Assembly (NCBI GenBank): GCA_023390905.1
Contig: JAEWBY010000051.1
Location: forward strand, 22,469 to 86,468
Direction: 5' to 3'
Source of the DNA: Pseudomonadota bacterium
GTDB lineage: Bacteria; Pseudomonadota; Gammaproteobacteria; Xanthomonadales; Xanthomonadaceae
DNA length: 64,000 nucleotides
The translations under genes and the position numbers were made by a program. Numbering within the stretch: position 1 is the stretch's first letter; the number at the start of each line of letters is the position of its first letter. The notes under the pieces are model-generated. The model searched no databases, was not told the DNA's origin, and was given only the letters and a program-made list of their open reading frames with translations. Positions 43,244 to 51,825 of the stretch are shown here, piece after piece.

Positions 43244-44170
43244 TCAGTCGATGACGATCCCGGCCAGCTTGACCAGCGCTTCGGCGTACTTGGCGCGGGT
43301 GCGTTCGATGACCTCGGCCGGCAGCTTCGGGCCCGGCGCGGTCTTGTTCCAGTCCAGCGTCTCCAGATAGTCGCGCACGAACTGCTTGTCGTAGCTCGGC
43401 GGACTGGCGCCGATCTCGTACTCGTCGGCGGGCCAGTAGCGCGATGAATCCGGCGTCAGCATTTCATCCATGACGTAGAGGCGGCCATCGGCGTCGGTGC
43501 CGAATTCGAACTTGGTGTCGGCCAGCAGGATGCCGCGCTCGGCCGCGTATTCGGCGGCGTAGCGGTAGATGCGCAGGGTCGCATCGCGCACGCGCTCGGC
43601 CAGTTCGGCGCCCACGGTGCGGACCATGGTGTCGAAATCGATGTTCTCGTCGTGATCGCCCACGGCCGCCTTGGTGGACGGGGTGAAGATCGGTTCCGGC
43701 AGGCGTTCGGCCTGGCGCAGGCCGTCAGGCAGATCGATGCCGCTGACCTTGCCGGTGCGCTGGTAATCCTTCCAGCCGCTGCCGATCAGGTAACCGCGCG
43801 CGATCGCTTCCACCGGCACCGGCTTGAGCTTGCGGGTGACCACCGCGCGCTTGGCATACAGCGCCGGATCCACGCCTTCGGGCAGCACCGACGCCACGTC
43901 GATGCCGGTCAGATGATTCGGCTTGAGATGCGCGGTCCTGGCGAACCAGAAGTTGGAAATCTGGCAGAGCATTTCGCCCTTGCCGGGAATCGGATCCGGC
44001 AGCACCACGTCGAATGCGCTCAGGCGATCGGTGGCCACCATCAGCAGGTAGTCACCGGGCGGCGCGTCGGCCGGCAGGCGTTCGTGCGGGATATCGAATA
44101 CGTCACGGACCTTGCCGCGATGGCGCAGCGGCAGGCCAGGCAGATCGGATTGAAGCAGCGTCGTGGACAC
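43244..44170 (-). CDS. purC: Phosphoribosylaminoimidazole-succinocarboxamide synthase
   Basis: Purine-pathway enzyme joining CAIR and aspartate. The 308-residue form is the longer, yeast-like type. It has GKVRDVFD, the RLSAFDVVLPDPIPGKGE block, PVEAIARGYLIGSGWKDY, and LADTKFEFGTDADG with DEMLTPDSSRYW. The start is taken as GTG at 44168-44170, because an AGGAG site lies five bases before it and the conserved region begins right after; a longer frame with ATG further up lacks this spacing. Confidence 0.93.
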   Translation of the reverse strand: MSTTLLQSDLPGLPLRHRGKVRDVFDIPHERLPADAPPGDYLLMVATDRLSAFDVVLPDPIPGKGEMLCQISNFWFARTAHLKPNHLTGIDVASVLPEGVDPALYAKRAVVTRKLKPVPVEAIARGYLIGSGWKDYQRTGKVSGIDLPDGLRQAERLPEPIFTPSTKAAVGDHDENIDFDTMVRTVGAELAERVRDATLRIYRYAAEYAAERGILLADTKFEFGTDADGRLYVMDEMLTPDSSRYWPADEYEIGASPPSYDKQFVRDYLETLDWNKTAPGPKLPAEVIERTRAKYAEALVKLAGIVID

Positions 44171-44349
44171 AAACACTCCTGGGAGTCCGGATACTCGAAC
44201 GGGGCGCATGCGCTCCGCATGATGCCCCCGAGCCCAGTCCCGCACGCCCATCGACGCGCCCGGATTCGGCCGGGCCGCGTAGTGTACGGCGATGCCACGC
44301 CGCTGTGACGTAAAATGCCTGCCGGATCGAGCCGAATCGACGGGCAAGC

Positions 44350-44676
44350 ATGCGCTGGTACGGAAAACTGCTGGGATTCATCGCGGGCTGGCTGCTGATG
44401 CGCCACCCGGCCGGCGGCCTGCTGGGCCTGCTGATCGGCCACGCCTTCGACCAGGACTGGTTCAAGCTCGGCCGCGACAACAACCCGTACCGCGTCTTCA
44501 ACCTGACCAGCGACGCCAGCGACGCGGAGATCGAGCAGGCGTACCGGCGGCTGATTTCCCAGTACCACCCCGACAGGATGGTCGGCGTGGCCGAGGATCT
44601 GCGCCGCCAGGCCGAACGCAAGGCCGGCGAGATCAACGCCGCCTACGATCGCATCAAGACCCTGCGCAAACGTTGA
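44350..44676 (+). CDS. Membrane-anchored J-domain protein (mini-DjlA)
   Basis: A 108-residue protein: a DjlA-like N-terminal membrane segment with glycines (KLLGFIAGWLLMRHPAGGL, then LLGLLIGHAFDQDWF) joined directly to a J-domain (NPYRVFNLTSDASDAEIEQA, with YHPDRM as the HPD motif). The TerB-like domain that separates these parts in full DjlA is absent. J-domains stimulate DnaK ATPase; the anchor would recruit DnaK to the inner membrane. It is followed 16 bases later by rpe. Confidence 0.85.
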   Translation: MRWYGKLLGFIAGWLLMRHPAGGLLGLLIGHAFDQDWFKLGRDNNPYRVFNLTSDASDAEIEQAYRRLISQYHPDRMVGVAEDLRRQAERKAGEINAAYDRIKTLRKR

Positions 44677-44692
44677 CCCGACGAGAACCCCG

Positions 44693-45370
44693 ATGAGCCA
44701 GTGCCTGATCGCCCCGTCCATCCTCTCCGCCGATTTCGCCCGACTTGGCGAAGAGGTGAACCAGGTGCTCGCCGCCGGCGCGGACTGGGTGCATTTCGAC
44801 GTGATGGACAACCACTACGTGCCCAACCTGACCATCGGTCCGATGGTCTGCCAGGCGCTGCGCCGGCATGGCATCACCGCGCCGATCGACGTGCACCTGA
44901 TGGTGGAGCCGGTCGATCGCATCGTGCCGGATTTCGCCGAGGCCGGGGCCAGCATCATCAGCTTCCATCCGGAAGCCTCGCGCCATGTCCACCGCACGGT
45001 GCAGTTGATCAGGTCGCATGGCTGCAAGGCCGGGCTGGTGCTCAATCCGGGCACGCCGGTCGACGTGCTCGACTGGGTTCTGGAGGATCTGGACCTGGTG
45101 CTGCTGATGTCGGTGAATCCCGGCTTCGGCGGGCAGGCCTTCATTCCTTCGGCGCTCGACAAGCTGCGCCAGGTGCGGCAGAAGATCGATGCCAGCGGCA
45201 AGGACATCCGACTGGAAATCGACGGCGGCGTGAAGGCGGACAACATCGGCGAAATCGCCGCCGCCGGCGCGGACACCTTCGTGGCGGGCTCGGCCATCTT
45301 CAATGCGCCGGACTACGCCGGGGTCATCGGCCGCATGCGCCAGGCCGTGGCCGAAGCGCGAGCGCGCTGA
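44693..45370 (+). CDS. rpe: Ribulose-phosphate 3-epimerase
   Basis: A 225-residue TIM-barrel enzyme of the pentose phosphate pathway, interconverting ribulose-5-P and xylulose-5-P. Starts LIAPSILSADFARLGEE. It has HFDVMDNHYVPNLTIGP, DVHLMVEPVDR, LLMSVNPGFGGQAF with its C-terminal partner DGGVK, and the phosphate-binding VAGSAIF. An 18-base perfect palindrome begins at the first base after the stop. Confidence 0.97.
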   Translation: MSQCLIAPSILSADFARLGEEVNQVLAAGADWVHFDVMDNHYVPNLTIGPMVCQALRRHGITAPIDVHLMVEPVDRIVPDFAEAGASIISFHPEASRHVHRTVQLIRSHGCKAGLVLNPGTPVDVLDWVLEDLDLVLLMSVNPGFGGQAFIPSALDKLRQVRQKIDASGKDIRLEIDGGVKADNIGEIAAAGADTFVAGSAIFNAPDYAGVIGRMRQAVAEARAR

Positions 45371-45388
45371 TCCGGCCGATCGGCCGGA
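45371..45388. repeat. Perfect 18-bp palindrome after rpe
   Basis: TCCGGCCGATCGGCCGGA begins immediately after the rpe stop codon and reads the same on both strands. No T run follows, so it is not a classical terminator. It could be an RNA stem that stabilises the transcript end or a protein site. Confidence 0.9.
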
Positions 45389-45533
45389 CGAGCCCACTGG
45401 CAGGGGGCTTCGACCCCGCACGCCCGATGGGCACGCGGTGCGCTGCCGCCCGCCCGTTGCTCACTCGTCATGGAACGCTGATGTGGCTGCCACGCCCCAG
45501 CAGGTAAGCTCGGGCCTCCCACAAGGAGTTCCC

Positions 45534-46457
45534 ATGCCCGGATCGCACTGGCGCCTGATCCTCAATGGCAAGTCGGCGGAGGACGAAGTCCTGCGCGAGG
45601 TCATCGCCCAGCGGCGCGAACGCGGCGATACGGTGGAGGTGCGCGTCACCTGGGAAGCCGGTGACGCCGATCGTTACGTCCGCGAAGCGATCGGCGAGGG
45701 CGTCGCTACGCTCGTCGCGGCGGGGGGCGATGGCACCTTGAGCGAGATCGCCGCAGCGATGGCGCGGCACACGCAATCGGCCGAGGAACTGCCGTCACTG
45801 GCGTTGATTCCGCTCGGCACAGCCAACGATTTCGCGACCGCGGCCGGCATCCCTGCCGACATCGCCCAAGCCTTCGACGTGCTGGCCCAACCGGCGCGCG
45901 CCATCGATCTGCTGCGCATCGAAGCCGACGACGGCGAGCACTGGTGCATCAACCTGGCCAGCGGCGGATTCGGCACCGAGATCACCGTGGAGACCGACGA
46001 AGGGCTGAAGAAGGTGCTCGGCGGCCTGGCCTACCTCATCACCGGCATCGCGCGGCTGGGCAGCATCGAACCGATTCCCGCGCGCGTGACCGGGCCGGAG
46101 TTTTCCTGGCGCGGCGAGTTCATCGCGCTGGGCATCGGCAATGGCCGCCAGGCCGGAGGCGGGCAGGTGCTCTGTCCGGAGGCCCGCATCGATGACGGCC
46201 TGCTGGACCTGACGGTGATCCCGCCCTTGGCGGGCGAAGTCGGCGCGACGGTCGGCACCGCCATCACCAAGGGACGCGAGGCCGCACTGGAACGCGTGGC
46301 CACCCGCGCGCGGCTGGCCCGCATCGAACTGCGTGCGGAGCAACCGCTGCGGCTGAACCTCGACGGGGAGCCGCTGGAATCGCGGCGCTTCACCGTGGAA
46401 TGCGTTGCCGCGCGCCTGCGCATGCACCTGCCGGTGGACTGCCCGCTGCTCGGCTGA
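45534..46457 (+). CDS. yegS: YegS-like lipid kinase (diacylglycerol-kinase fold)
   Basis: A 307-residue cytoplasmic lipid kinase. The nucleotide loop GGDGTLSE is at residues 64-71, with LIPLGTANDFATAAGI, and the lipid-site region WCINLASGGFGTEITVET and GNGRQAGGGQVLCPEA following. It is the bacterial YegS type, which phosphorylates phosphatidylglycerol in vitro. ATG45534 is chosen for the AAGGAG site 6 bases before. The gene is upstream of trpE but separated by 177 bases. Confidence 0.88.
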   Translation: MPGSHWRLILNGKSAEDEVLREVIAQRRERGDTVEVRVTWEAGDADRYVREAIGEGVATLVAAGGDGTLSEIAAAMARHTQSAEELPSLALIPLGTANDFATAAGIPADIAQAFDVLAQPARAIDLLRIEADDGEHWCINLASGGFGTEITVETDEGLKKVLGGLAYLITGIARLGSIEPIPARVTGPEFSWRGEFIALGIGNGRQAGGGQVLCPEARIDDGLLDLTVIPPLAGEVGATVGTAITKGREAALERVATRARLARIELRAEQPLRLNLDGEPLESRRFTVECVAARLRMHLPVDCPLLG

Positions 46458-46525
46458 AGCGCACGTGTCCTCCCGCGCGCCTGCGGGACTGGTCCGGTCT
46501 GCATCGGTTCGGGTAGAGTAGGTCC

Positions 46526-46672
46526 GTGTTCTCACAGACGACCCCGCTTTCCGATTCTTCCGCACGCCGTGCCTGGCGATGGTGGCCCGTTGCCGTCGTC
46601 TGTCATGCCCCCGCATCCCGGAAGGAAAGCCGTCTTGATCTCGCCCGAGCAGTTCCAGCGCTACGCCGCTGA
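46526..46672 (+). CDS. Putative tryptophan-rich leader peptide ahead of trpE
   Basis: A 48-residue reading frame with GTG start runs ARRAWRWWPVAVV at residues 13-25, with three Trp codons in four. A -10-like TAGAGT lies at 46514-46519, placing the likely transcript start at or next to the GTG. It overlaps the chosen trpE start by 38 bases. No terminator hairpin is evident, so translational rather than transcriptional control would be involved. The evidence is the Trp cluster and position only. Confidence 0.4.
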   Translation: MFSQTTPLSDSSARRAWRWWPVAVVCHAPASRKESRLDLARAVPALRR

Positions 46673-48119
46673 CTCCCGCACCGCCCATACCCGCATTCCC
46701 GTCGTCCGCGAGGTGCTGTCCGATCTGGACACGCCGCTGTCGGTCTACCTGAAGCTCGCCGATGGCCCGCACACCTATCTGTTCGAATCCGTCGAGGGCG
46801 GCGAGCGTTTCGGCCGCTATTCGATCATCGGCCTGCCCGCGCGCCGCGTCATCAGCTTCCACGGGCATCGCATGGAGATCCGCGATCACGGTGCGTTGAT
46901 CGAACAGCGCGAGGTCGCCGATCCCTTCGCCGAGGTCGAAGCGCTGCGCGCGGCGCACGCGGTGCCGCGCCTGGAAGGCCTGCCCGGTTTCACCGGCGGC
47001 CTGGTGGGCTGGTTCGGATTCGAATGCATCGGCTATGTCGAGCCGCGTTTCGCCGGTGGCGACAGGCCGGACGAACTGGATACGCCGGACATTCTGTTGA
47101 TGCTGTCCGAAGAACTGGCGGTGTTCGACAACCTCAAGGGGCGGCTGTACCTGATCGTGCATGCCGATCCGCGCGAAGACGGCGCATGGGAGCGCGCGCA
47201 GTCGCGCCTCGACACACTGACCGACCAGCTGCGCCGCCCCGGCGCGGGTTACCCGGCACCGATCGCGCGTGACGTGCTGGATGAAAGCCATTTCGTTTCC
47301 GGTTTCACCCGCGAGGGCTTCATCGCCGCGGTGGAGAAATCGAAGGAATACATCCGCGCCGGCGACATCTTCCAGGTCGTGCTGTCGCAGCGGATGAGCG
47401 TGCCGTTCAACGCGCGCCCGGTGGATGTGTATCGCGCGCTGCGCGCGCTGAATCCCTCGCCCTACATGTATTTCCTCGATGTCGGCCAGACGCAGGTCGT
47501 CGGCTCCTCGCCGGAGATCCTGGTGCGCCTGCAGGACGGCGAAGTGACGGTACGGCCGATCGCCGGCACGCGACCGCGCGGCCGGACGCCCGAGGAAGAC
47601 GCCGCGCTGGAAGCCGAACTGCTGGCCGATCCGAAGGAACGCGCCGAACACCTGATGCTGATCGATCTGGGCCGCAACGATGTCGGACGCGTCGCGCGCG
47701 CCGGCACGGTGGAGGTGGGCGAGCAGTTCGTCATCGAGCGCTACAGCCACGTCATGCACATCGTCAGCGAGGTGACCGGAAAGCTGCTCCCGGATCTGAG
47801 CTATGCCGACGTGCTGCGCGCGACGTTTCCCGCCGGCACCGTGAGCGGCGCACCGAAGATCCGCGCACTGGAAGTCATCCGCGAGCTGGAACCCATCAAG
47901 CGCAACGTCTATGCCGGCAGCATCGGCTATATCGGCTGGCATGGTGATGCCGACACCGCCATCGCGATCCGCACCGCGGTGATCCGCGATGGCCGCCTGC
48001 ACGTGCAGGCCGGCGCGGGCATCGTCTACGACTCCGATCCGCAGAAGGAGTGGGAAGAGACGATGAACAAGGGCCGCGCATTGTTCCGCGCGGTTGCCGA
48101 AGCGGCGAAGGGCCTGTGA
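46635..48119 (+). CDS. trpE: Anthranilate synthase component I
   Basis: Chorismate-using large subunit, 494 residues from the chosen start. The N-terminal regulatory region holds the tryptophan-binding FESVEGGERFGRYSIIG pattern (LLES-type). The catalytic part shows KEYIRAGDIFQVVLSQRMS, NPSPYMYFLDVG, AGTRPRGRTPEED and ERYSHVMHIVSEV. TTG46635 is preferred, with an AAGGAAA site before it and family N-termini beginning ISPEQF; ATG46605 in the same frame is the alternative. Its partner trpG is 1.6 kb away, separated by two unrelated genes. Confidence 0.93.
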   Translation: MISPEQFQRYAADSRTAHTRIPVVREVLSDLDTPLSVYLKLADGPHTYLFESVEGGERFGRYSIIGLPARRVISFHGHRMEIRDHGALIEQREVADPFAEVEALRAAHAVPRLEGLPGFTGGLVGWFGFECIGYVEPRFAGGDRPDELDTPDILLMLSEELAVFDNLKGRLYLIVHADPREDGAWERAQSRLDTLTDQLRRPGAGYPAPIARDVLDESHFVSGFTREGFIAAVEKSKEYIRAGDIFQVVLSQRMSVPFNARPVDVYRALRALNPSPYMYFLDVGQTQVVGSSPEILVRLQDGEVTVRPIAGTRPRGRTPEEDAALEAELLADPKERAEHLMLIDLGRNDVGRVARAGTVEVGEQFVIERYSHVMHIVSEVTGKLLPDLSYADVLRATFPAGTVSGAPKIRALEVIRELEPIKRNVYAGSIGYIGWHGDADTAIAIRTAVIRDGRLHVQAGAGIVYDSDPQKEWEETMNKGRALFRAVAEAAKGL

Positions 48120-48184
48120 TGGCGATGCTTCGCGGCGTTGTCGACGGCATGGGTTTTCGATCCGCCAGTCCAGGGAGCCAGGCA

Positions 48185-48955
48185 ATGAAGATTGCACCGT
48201 TGTTGCTGTGCGTGTTGCTGTTTGCAGGTGAGTGCGTACAGGCGCAGGAGTATTCGCTGCCGGCACAACCGCATTTGTTGGTGAAAGGCCAGGCCGAACG
48301 CGTGGTGACACCGGATCGGTTCGTCGTCACCCTGGCGCTGCAGCGCACGGACCCGGCTCCGGAGCAGGCACGCACGCTGGTGCAGGGCGATGCCGCCCAT
48401 GTGCTGGAGGCCTTCCGCGCGCACAAGGCGGTGCCGGGCTCGATCGATGCCTCGGCGCTGCAGATGCAACCCGAATACGCCTACGAAGCCAACCGCCAGG
48501 TCTTCAAGGACACGCAGATCAGCCGCACTCTGACGGCTACGTTCGCGCGACTGGCCGATGTGCGCGGCTTTCTTGCCGACATCCAGACCACCGAGCATCT
48601 GCGCATCGCCAGCCTCGCGACCGAATATTCGGCCGAAGGCGCGCTGCGCGCGCAGCTCAAGCGTGAAGCGGCCGAGCAGTCGCGTGCATCGGCGCAGGGA
48701 CTGGCCGGTGCTTATGGCACGCGCATCACCGGGCTGTACACGATTTCCGATGTCGCGCCGAGTTTCGCGTATGGCGTGAAGGCCGGCACCTGGCCGCTGG
48801 ACCCGCGGACGCCGCCACCGGCGCCACCGCCGCAGGCCGATGCCGGGGCCAGCGTCGATCGCCTGATCGAACCGCGCCAACTTGCCGAATCGCTGGAGGC
48901 CGGTACGGTGAGAATCGTCGAGAACGTCTACGCGATCTACCTGATTGCACCATGA
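48185..48955 (+). CDS. SIMPL-domain periplasmic protein
   Basis: A 256-residue exported protein: signal LLLCVLLFAGECVQA, then a SIMPL (DUF541) domain beginning LLVKGQAERVVTPDRFVVTLAL and including PEYAYEANRQVFKDTQISRTL. A Pro-rich loop interrupts the C-terminal part, and the closing strand reads NVYAIYLIAP. SIMPL proteins occur in the envelope and are linked to stress resistance, without a known reaction. It follows trpE by 65 bases and its stop overlaps a possible upstream start of the next gene. Confidence 0.8.
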   Translation: MKIAPLLLCVLLFAGECVQAQEYSLPAQPHLLVKGQAERVVTPDRFVVTLALQRTDPAPEQARTLVQGDAAHVLEAFRAHKAVPGSIDASALQMQPEYAYEANRQVFKDTQISRTLTATFARLADVRGFLADIQTTEHLRIASLATEYSAEGALRAQLKREAAEQSRASAQGLAGAYGTRITGLYTISDVAPSFAYGVKAGTWPLDPRTPPPAPPPQADAGASVDRLIEPRQLAESLEAGTVRIVENVYAIYLIAP

Positions 48956-49008
48956 TCCCCGAACGCGCCGCGGGCTGTCCGCAGACGGCCGGTGGCGGGA
49001 GGACATCG

Positions 49009-49701
49009 ATGAACGCAGAAGCCTCATTCCAGGAAAACTGGTTCGAGCACAACATTCCGCGGTGGCAGGCATGGCTGGGTGGATTCGCCGGTCGCGCTGG
49101 CGTGCGCGCGCTGGAAATCGGCAGTTTCGAAGGACGTTCGACCCTGTGGCTGTGCGAGCACATCCTCACCGGCGCGGACAGTGGCATCGACTGCATCGAT
49201 CTATTCGCTCCCGATCCGGTCTATGGCGACTACCACGCGCGCTTCCGCCAGAATACGGCGCCGCATCGCGAACGCATCCGCGAATTCCCCGGTCGCAGCT
49301 ACGACATGCTCAAGCGGGTGCAGGGCCCGTACGACATCGTCTACGTCGATGGCTGGCATTCGGCATTCGGCGCGCTGGCCGATGGCGTGATGGCATGGCC
49401 GATGCTGAAGGTCGGCGGCGTGATGATCTTCGATGATTATCTGTGGGTGCCGCCCAAACTCGGCAAGCCACGCAGGCCCGGCGGACTGACGCGCAAGCTG
49501 ACCAGGCTGCGCGGGCGCGACTGGCGGCGCGAAGCCCTGCTGGCGCAGATCGAGAGCGTCGCCGTCGATACGCCCAAGCGCGGCGTCGATGCTCTGCTCG
49601 GCACGCTCGAGGGTTACCACGAAGTCATCGGCAGCGATTACCAGATCGCGATCCGCAAGACGCTCGATTTCGATCAGGGCCAGGTCGGCCATGACACCTG
49701 A
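49009..49701 (+). CDS. Class I SAM-dependent methyltransferase
   Basis: A 230-residue methyltransferase of the MT24 type. Motif I is ALEIGSFEGRSTLWL, with an acidic CIDLF end to beta 2, and YDIVYVDGWHSAFGAL and MIFDDYLW as motifs IV and V. Its acceptor is unknown. ATG49009 is preferred because GGGAGGA lies before it; an in-frame ATG at 48952 overlaps the previous stop and would add 19 low-complexity residues. It stands between trpE and trpG on the same strand. Confidence 0.8.
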   Translation: MNAEASFQENWFEHNIPRWQAWLGGFAGRAGVRALEIGSFEGRSTLWLCEHILTGADSGIDCIDLFAPDPVYGDYHARFRQNTAPHRERIREFPGRSYDMLKRVQGPYDIVYVDGWHSAFGALADGVMAWPMLKVGGVMIFDDYLWVPPKLGKPRRPGGLTRKLTRLRGRDWRREALLAQIESVAVDTPKRGVDALLGTLEGYHEVIGSDYQIAIRKTLDFDQGQVGHDT

Positions 49702-49733
49702 TCACTCCACGACATGATGAACGAGGCAGCGCC

Positions 49734-50312
49734 GTGCTCCTGATGCTCGACAACTACGACAGCTTCACCTACAACCTCGTGCAGTACCTGCAGGCACTGG
49801 GCGCGGAGGTGAAGGTGGTGCGCAACGATTCGTTGAGCGTCGATGAAATCGCCGCGCTCGCGCCGGAGCGCATCGTCATCTCGCCCGGGCCGTGCACGCC
49901 GAACGAGGCCGGTGTTTCGCTGGAGATCATCGAGCGCCTGGGCGCGACGACGCCCATCCTCGGTGTATGCCTGGGCCATCAGAGCATCGGCCAGGCCTAT
50001 GGCGGCAGGGTCGTGCGCGCCGGCCAGATCATGCACGGCAAGACCTCGCGCATCCGCCATCAAGGCAAGGGCGTGTTCAGCGGCCTGCCCGATGCGTACG
50101 AGGCCACGCGCTACCACTCGCTGGTGGTCGAGCGCGATTCATTGCCCGATGCACTGGAGATCACGGCCTGGACGGAAAACGAGGACGGCAGCTTCGAGGA
50201 GATCATGGGCCTGCGGCATCGCGAACATCCTGTCGAAGGCGTGCAGTTCCATCCCGAATCGATTCTCACCGAACACGGCCATGCGCTGCTGAAGAACTTT
50301 CTGGAGCGCTGA
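49734..50312 (+). CDS. trpG: Anthranilate synthase component II (glutamine amidotransferase)
   Basis: Supplies ammonia from glutamine to TrpE. The 192-residue class I amidotransferase has DNYDSFTYNLVQYL, ISPGPCTPNEAG, the nucleophile Cys79 in GVCLGHQSIGQ, and the His173/Glu175 pair in GVQFHPESIL. GTG at 49734 is the start by family length. It lies 87 bases ahead of trpD, with a hairpin between. Confidence 0.95.
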   Translation: MLLMLDNYDSFTYNLVQYLQALGAEVKVVRNDSLSVDEIAALAPERIVISPGPCTPNEAGVSLEIIERLGATTPILGVCLGHQSIGQAYGGRVVRAGQIMHGKTSRIRHQGKGVFSGLPDAYEATRYHSLVVERDSLPDALEITAWTENEDGSFEEIMGLRHREHPVEGVQFHPESILTEHGHALLKNFLER

Positions 50313-50333
50313 AGCCGGGAAAAAATCCCGGCT
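50313..50333 (+). repeat. Intergenic hairpin between trpG and trpD
   Basis: An eight-pair stem AGCCGGGA/TCCCGGCT around an AAAAA loop starts at the first base after the trpG stop. It is followed by two direct copies of GCTACCG. No T tract on the plus strand, so full termination is unlikely. Confidence 0.8.
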
Positions 50334-50399
50334 ACCGGCTACCGGTTCACGTTGAACGACACGCCCTTCGCCATCCATAACGCTGACCCTCACACGCTC

Positions 50400-51440
50400 A
50401 TGCCCCTCACGCCCCAGGAAGCCCTGCAACGCACGATCGAGCACCGCGAGATCTTCCACGACGAAATGGTCGATCTGATGCGGCAGATCATGCGCGGCGA
50501 CGTGTCGCCGACGATGACCGCCGCCATCCTCACCGGACTGCGGGTCAAGAAGGAAACCGTCGGCGAGATCGCCGGCGCGGCCACGGTGATGCGCGAGTTC
50601 TCGCGGACCGTGCCGGTGCAGGATCGCGCCAACCTCGTGGACATCGTCGGTACCGGCGGTGACGGCTCGCACACCTTCAACATTTCGACCTGCTCGATGT
50701 TCGTGGCCGCCGCGGCAGGCGCGCGCATCGCCAAGCACGGCAATCGCAGCGTGTCGTCCAAGTCCGGCAGCGCCGACGTGCTGGAGGCGCTGGGCGCGGC
50801 CATCGAACTGCAACCGGAGCAGGTGGCGCAATCGATCAGCGACACCGGCATCGGCTTCATGTTCGCGCCCATCCATCATCCCGCGATGAAAGTGGTGGCG
50901 CCGGTGCGCCGCGAAATGGGCGTGCGCACGATGTTCAACATCCTCGGCCCGCTGACCAATCCGGCCGGCGCGCCGAACATTCTGATGGGCGTGTTCCATC
51001 CGGATCTGGTCGGCATCCAGGCGCGCGTGCTGCAGGAACTGGGCGCCGAACGCGCACTGGTGGTGTGGGGACGCGACGGCATGGACGAGTTGTCGCTCGG
51101 CGCGGCCACGATGGTGGGCGAACTTCGTGATGGCATGGTGCGCGAATACGAAGTCCATCCGGAGGATTTCGGCATCGCGATGGCCGCCAGCCGCAATCTG
51201 CGCGTGGCCGACGCCGCCGAATCCAGGGCGATGCTGCTGGGCGTGCTCGACAATCGTCCGGGCCCGGCGCGGGAAATCGTGGTGCTCAATGCCGGCGCGG
51301 CGCTGTACGTGGCGGGCGTGGCCGAGGGCATCGAACACGGCATCGCGCTGGCACGCGAGGCGATTGCCAGTGGCGCGGCGATCGCGCGGCTGGAAGCGTT
51401 CGTGGCGCGCACGCGAGCCTTGGCCATGGGAGCGCAATGA
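50400..51440 (+). CDS. trpD: Anthranilate phosphoribosyltransferase
   Basis: Joins anthranilate to PRPP. The 346-residue protein carries VDIVGTGGDGSHTFNIST (PRPP loop), KHGNRSVSSKSGSADVLEALG, FMFAPIHHPAMK and RTMFNILGPLTNP. ATG50400 fits the family start; an in-frame TTG 48 bases upstream is possible. The stop is a base from the next start, so trpD and the small monooxygenase-like gene are coupled. Confidence 0.96.
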   Translation: MPLTPQEALQRTIEHREIFHDEMVDLMRQIMRGDVSPTMTAAILTGLRVKKETVGEIAGAATVMREFSRTVPVQDRANLVDIVGTGGDGSHTFNISTCSMFVAAAAGARIAKHGNRSVSSKSGSADVLEALGAAIELQPEQVAQSISDTGIGFMFAPIHHPAMKVVAPVRREMGVRTMFNILGPLTNPAGAPNILMGVFHPDLVGIQARVLQELGAERALVVWGRDGMDELSLGAATMVGELRDGMVREYEVHPEDFGIAMAASRNLRVADAAESRAMLLGVLDNRPGPAREIVVLNAGAALYVAGVAEGIEHGIALAREAIASGAAIARLEAFVARTRALAMGAQ

Positions 51441-51441
51441 C

Positions 51442-51783
51442 ATGTCCGGTGGTGGATTTGCACGGCTGCCCGCACCGCCGTACTACGCGGTGATCTTCTC
51501 CTCGCAACGCAACGCGCAGGATGAGCCCGGTTACGGAGCGATGGCGCAACGCATGGTCGAACTGGCGCACCAGCAGCCGGGATTCCTTGGCGTGGAATCC
51601 ACCCGGGGCGAGGATGGTTTCGGCATCACCGTGGCGTACTGGGACAGCGAGGAGGCCATCCGTGCCTGGCGACAGCACGCCGAACACACGGCCGCGCGCG
51701 AGCAGGGACGGCGCGACTGGTACGATCACTTCGAACTGCGCGTGGCGAAAGTGGAGCGCGCGTATGGATGGCACCGGGATTAG
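51442..51783 (+). CDS. Antibiotic-biosynthesis-monooxygenase-like protein
   Basis: A 113-residue dimeric ferredoxin-like-fold protein with the ABM pattern: PPYYAVIFSSQRN, MVELAHQQPGFLGVESTRG, GITVAYWDSEEAIRAWRQH and WYDHFELRVAKVERAYGW. Relatives include heme-degrading and quinone-forming monooxygenases; no cofactor motif is visible. Its place between trpD and trpC, with the ATG one base after the trpD stop, is a conserved xanthomonad arrangement. A link to indole or anthranilate chemistry would be speculation. Confidence 0.8.
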   Translation: MSGGGFARLPAPPYYAVIFSSQRNAQDEPGYGAMAQRMVELAHQQPGFLGVESTRGEDGFGITVAYWDSEEAIRAWRQHAEHTAAREQGRRDWYDHFELRVAKVERAYGWHRD

Positions 51784-51825
51784 ACCGGTGCGCCGGCATA
51801 CGACCGGACAGAACGACGGAGCAGC

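Noticed and set aside
46586..46634. Classical trp attenuator terminator after the WRWW codons
   Set aside because: The 50 bases before trpE contain no stable stem followed by T residues, so a transcription attenuator is not supported.
45795..48311. An 838-codon minus-strand frame opposite trpE and the lipid kinase
   Set aside because: Shadow of conserved genes; no signal of real protein composition.
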